This document shows positions 61,537 to 64,000 of a DNA stretch of 64,000 nt, in pieces. The position numbers and the translations under genes are program-made. Positions within the stretch are counted from its first letter, which is position 1; each line of letters starts with the position of its first letter. The stretch is from Cupriavidus taiwanensis. Lineage in GTDB: Bacteria > Pseudomonadota > Gammaproteobacteria > Burkholderiales > Burkholderiaceae. Under the pieces are notes generated by a model. The model saw nothing but the letters and a program-made list of their open reading frames with translations. It searched no databases and was not told the origin of the DNA. Location: assembly GCF_900250075.1 (NCBI RefSeq), contig NZ_LT977071.1:372001-436000 (forward strand). Direction: 5' to 3'.

Positions 61537-62468
61537 ATGGAAACCCTCGCCAACCTCGAGTCCTTTGTGCGCAGCGCCGAAACGGGCAGCTTTTCGGCAG
61601 CGGGTCGCCGACTTGCCCTGACGCCCGCGGCCGTCAGCCGCAACGTGGCCATGCTCGAGCGCAACCTGGGCGTGCGTTTGTTTCAGCGCTCGACCCGCAA
61701 GCTCACGCTTACCGAGGCTGGCGAACGATTCCTTGCATCCATTGGCGGCAACCTGGACGCGCTGCAAGCCGCCATCGCCGCGATGTCGAATGACCACGGC
61801 GAACCGGCTGGCGTGTTGAAAGTCAGCCTGGCCCCTTCTTTCGGCGTGGCTTACGTGATGCCGTTACTGCCTGATTTCCTGAAGCGTTACCCCGCGATCC
61901 GCCCGGAATGGCACTTCGAGAATCGTGCGATCGACTTGATCGCCGAAGGGTTCGATGCAGCCATTGGCGGAGGCTTCGAGCTGGCGCCCGGTCTTGTGTC
62001 GCGTCCACTGGCACCGGCGCATATCGTCGCGGTGGCGTCGCCTGCGTATCTGCGGGAACGCACGCTGCCTGCCGATCCGTCCATGCTGGGAGTCATGGAT
62101 GGCATCGTCATGCGCTCCGGACGCACCGGACGCACACGCCACTGGACCATGCGCGATGCCGCCGGCAACGAGGTTGCGGCAACCCTGCCGGAACGCATTG
62201 TCGTCAGCGACCCGGCCGCCATGCGTGAAGCCGCGCTACTGGGTCTGGGCGTGGCGCTGCTGGCGGTACCCGATGTGCTGCCATGGATGGAACGTGGCGA
62301 ACTGGTACGCGTACTGCGCGCTGGTACGCCGACGCCGGCGCCATTTCTTTGTATTACCCTACGCGCACCCTGATGCCCGGCAAGACACGCGCATTCATAG
62401 ACCACGTTGTGGAAGCCTTTCGCCGCGACGGACTAGCGCAGCGGCTGGCAGGCAGCCTCGGCATTTAG
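61537..62468 (+). pseudogene. LysR-family regulator broken by a 1-bp frameshift
   Basis: An intact LysR front (ETLANLESFVRSAETGSFSA, helix-turn-helix AAGRRLALTPAAVSRNVAML) runs to about residue 260. After GELVRVLR the frame ends early at 62373 with an unlike tail, while the frame one base back reads WYADAGAISLYYPTRTLMPG and continues to 62468 as the normal LysR C-terminus. One base appears missing near 62317-62321 (GCGCGC). It is either a true pseudogene or a sequencing error; the product without the last helices may be inactive. Confidence 0.85.
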
Positions 62469-62603
62469 CGTTGTCTACCGAGAGGTACGCCCTTTTGGCG
62501 TCGAACGCGAGGGGCTGAGGCTCGGCGATTACCTCGTTCCGAGTCGCCTGCATGCATCGCCTGACTTGGTATATTCCCGAGGCACCCAGCTTGAGTTGCA
62601 ACC

Positions 62604-62635
62604 CCAAAGAAAATGTCCCGGCAAGGCCGGGACAT
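62604..62635 (-). terminator. Rho-independent terminator of the SDR operon
   Basis: On the minus strand ATGTCCCGGC-CTT-GCCGGGACAT forms a 10-bp GC-rich stem followed by TTTTCTTT. It begins 14 bases after the stop of the SDR gene at 62649. Confidence 0.85.
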
Positions 62636-62648
62636 GTGCATGCGTCGA

Positions 62649-63497
62649 TCAGTCTGCGAAATCGGTGGCTTCAGACGAGCCCCTCCAGGCATCGAGGTCT
62701 TTTGCCACCGCGCTCGCCTTCGCGGCTGCCAGTTCGTTGGCAATCTTGCCCGCGAACAGATGCAGCGGAGGTGCCTCGACAGTCGCGGCCTGGATGATCA
62801 GCAGCGCCAGCTTGTCGGGATCGCCGGCCTGGCGGCCATGCAAGGTGTCCAGGTGCAAGTCAAGCGAAGCCTTGGCCTGCGAGTAGTCGTCGATCTGCCG
62901 CTGGGCCACCGCAAGCGCACCATCCGACAGGAAATCGGTGCGCACCGGGCCCGGATACACCACCGTCGCGCGAATGCCCAGCTCGGCCACCTCTGCCGCA
63001 AGGGATTCCGTCAGTCCGGATAGCGCGAACTTGCTCGCCACGTAGCTGCCCCATCCCGCATACCCGCCCTGGTAGCCAACGATGGACGAGATGTTGATGA
63101 TGTGCCCGCTGCGCTGGCGGCGCAGCTGCGGCAGCGCATGGCGCAGGACAGCCACTGGCGCGAAGAAGTTGACCTCGAAATTGCGACGCAACTCGTCGTC
63201 CGACAGTGCCTCGACCGTGCCTTGCTGGGCATAGCCGGCATTGTTGACGACCACGTCCAGACCGCCGAACCATTCCACGGTCCGGTCGATGGCCTGCTGC
63301 ACGCTGCGGTCATCGGTCAGGTCCACCTCCAGCGGCAGAAAGCGGTCGGACGCGGCACCGAATACCTGCGTCAGCGATGCGGCCGTGCGGGAGGTTGCCG
63401 CCACCCGGTGGCCTTGCTCCAGCAGACGGGTAACGAGTTTCTGACCGACGCCCTTCGACGCGCCGGTGATGAACCATGTACGGGGTGCTTGTTTCAT
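62649..63497 (-). CDS. Short-chain dehydrogenase/reductase
   Basis: A 282-residue SDR: FITGASKGVGQKLVTRLLEQ at the start, VNNAGY near 88, ISSIVG and YVASKFALSG as the catalytic set. The form with a C-terminal extension (AGDPDKLALLIIQ...) resembles YusZ/oxidoreductases of unknown substrate. The ATG at 63497 (MKQAPRTWFIT) was chosen; upstream codons lie in the gap. Followed by a strong terminator. Confidence 0.9.
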   Translation of the reverse strand: MKQAPRTWFITGASKGVGQKLVTRLLEQGHRVAATSRTAASLTQVFGAASDRFLPLEVDLTDDRSVQQAIDRTVEWFGGLDVVVNNAGYAQQGTVEALSDDELRRNFEVNFFAPVAVLRHALPQLRRQRSGHIINISSIVGYQGGYAGWGSYVASKFALSGLTESLAAEVAELGIRATVVYPGPVRTDFLSDGALAVAQRQIDDYSQAKASLDLHLDTLHGRQAGDPDKLALLIIQAATVEAPPLHLFAGKIANELAAAKASAVAKDLDAWRGSSEATDFAD

Positions 63498-63541
63498 GAT
63501 GCAAAGTCCTTGAGTAGATAAATGTTCGGCCAAGATGTTCT

Positions 63542-64000
63542 TCAAGGCAGGGCCACGCTCATGCCACCGTCGGCCATGACCACGGCGCCGACGATGAAGC
63601 TCGCCTTTTCCGAGGCGAGAAACGCGATCACCTCCGCGATTTCCTTTGGCTGTGCGGCACGGCGAATCGGTGCCTTCTTGCCATGCTCGGCCAGGAATGC
63701 CTGACCGTCAGCATGGATGTGGTTGGTGATGTTGGTGATGACATCGCCGGAACCAACCGCATTGACGCGAATGCCGTGCTCGATGGCTTCCAGCGACAGC
63801 GCACGCGTCAATTGCGCCAGCGCGCCCTTGGATGCCGCATAGGCCGCGATCAACGGAAAGGCCTGATAGCAGGCGTAGGACCCCACGTTGACGATGGCGC
63901 CAGCCTTAGCCGGCACCATCGCGCGCATGGCCTCGCGCGAGAACAGGAAGGCGCCCGTGGCATTGACCGCCTGGATGCCGTTCCAATCCTCCAGCGACAT
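63542..64000 (-). CDS. Short-chain dehydrogenase/reductase, partial
   Basis: The C-terminal 152 residues of an SDR; the N-terminal cofactor domain lies beyond the window edge. YAASKGALAQLTRAL holds the catalytic Tyr and Lys, and the end MADGGMSVALP is typical. It lies 44 bp upstream of the preceding SDR in the same direction, so the two probably share an operon. Confidence 0.88.
   Translation of the reverse strand: MSLEDWNGIQAVNATGAFLFSREAMRAMVPAKAGAIVNVGSYACYQAFPLIAAYAASKGALAQLTRALSLEAIEHGIRVNAVGSGDVITNITNHIHADGQAFLAEHGKKAPIRRAAQPKEIAEVIAFLASEKASFIVGAVVMADGGMSVALP

Noticed and set aside
1..64000. CRISPR arrays, tRNA or rRNA genes, insertion sequences or integrases
   Set aside because: No regular short repeats with spacers, no cloverleaf ends, and no transposase or integrase motif were seen on either strand.

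Overview
The window is GC-rich (roughly two thirds G+C), densely coded DNA with no rRNA, tRNA, transposase or CRISPR. Gene content points to a soil betaproteobacterium of the Burkholderiales, most likely Cupriavidus or a close Ralstonia/Burkholderia relative: five Bug-type tripartite-tricarboxylate receptors in 64 kb, a Comamonas-type trimeric porin, a multicomponent phenol hydroxylase cluster, DUF3348/DUF802/DUF2894 and DUF3597 genes, and many SDR and LysR/GntR genes. The genus is inferred from content only.

Region 1 (1-12.4 kb, minus strand) is a phenol degradation operon, dmpKLMNOP-Q-B-C-E-H-I-F, read from a sigma-54 promoter at 10116-10131. It has paired upstream activator sites at 10221-10266, and its XylR/DmpR-type phenol sensor lies just upstream. 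Phenol is hydroxylated to catechol (KLMNOP), cleaved in meta position (B, kept active by ferredoxin Q), and taken down the oxalocrotonate branch (C, I, H, E) to acetaldehyde and pyruvate (F, cut by the window edge). No dmpD hydrolase is seen.

Region 2 (12.5-25.6 kb) holds accessory metabolism: a quinone reductase-GST-enoyl-CoA hydratase operon, a divergent class III CoA-transferase with a Bug receptor and an FCD-type GntR regulator, a large-subunit catalase, a small lipoprotein, a phospholipase C, an orphan sulfonate-type binding protein, a VOC protein and a second GST.

Region 3 (25.7-30.7 kb, plus strand) is a tight four-gene cassette DUF3348-DUF802-OmpA-DUF2894. Its middle genes look like an ion-driven stator pair (MotA/ExbB-like plus MotB-like) with a very long helical tail containing four 87-residue repeats. 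This is the best candidate for an undescribed system here.

Region 4 (30.7-43.6 kb) contains a quinone reductase/LysR pair, an amidohydrolase facing a GntR-Bug-Bug operon with palindromic operators between them, a porin-MBL hydrolase pair, a DUF3597 gene, and a TonB receptor-BNR propeller-thioredoxin operon that may handle a metal or metallophore.

Region 5 (43.8-49.2 kb) carries a tandem glycine riboswitch before a D-amino acid dehydrogenase, an arsenic operon arsR-arsI-arsC-aqpS-arsH aimed at inorganic and methylated arsenic, and a small helical protein gene behind a strongly folded leader with competing helices.

Region 6 (49.2-64 kb) has a TauD-SDR-Bug operon with a divergent LysR, a Bug-AraC pair facing a BKACE-SDR-carboxymuconolactone decarboxylase-like-MFS operon, and a set of SDR genes around a LysR gene that is broken by a 1-bp frameshift.
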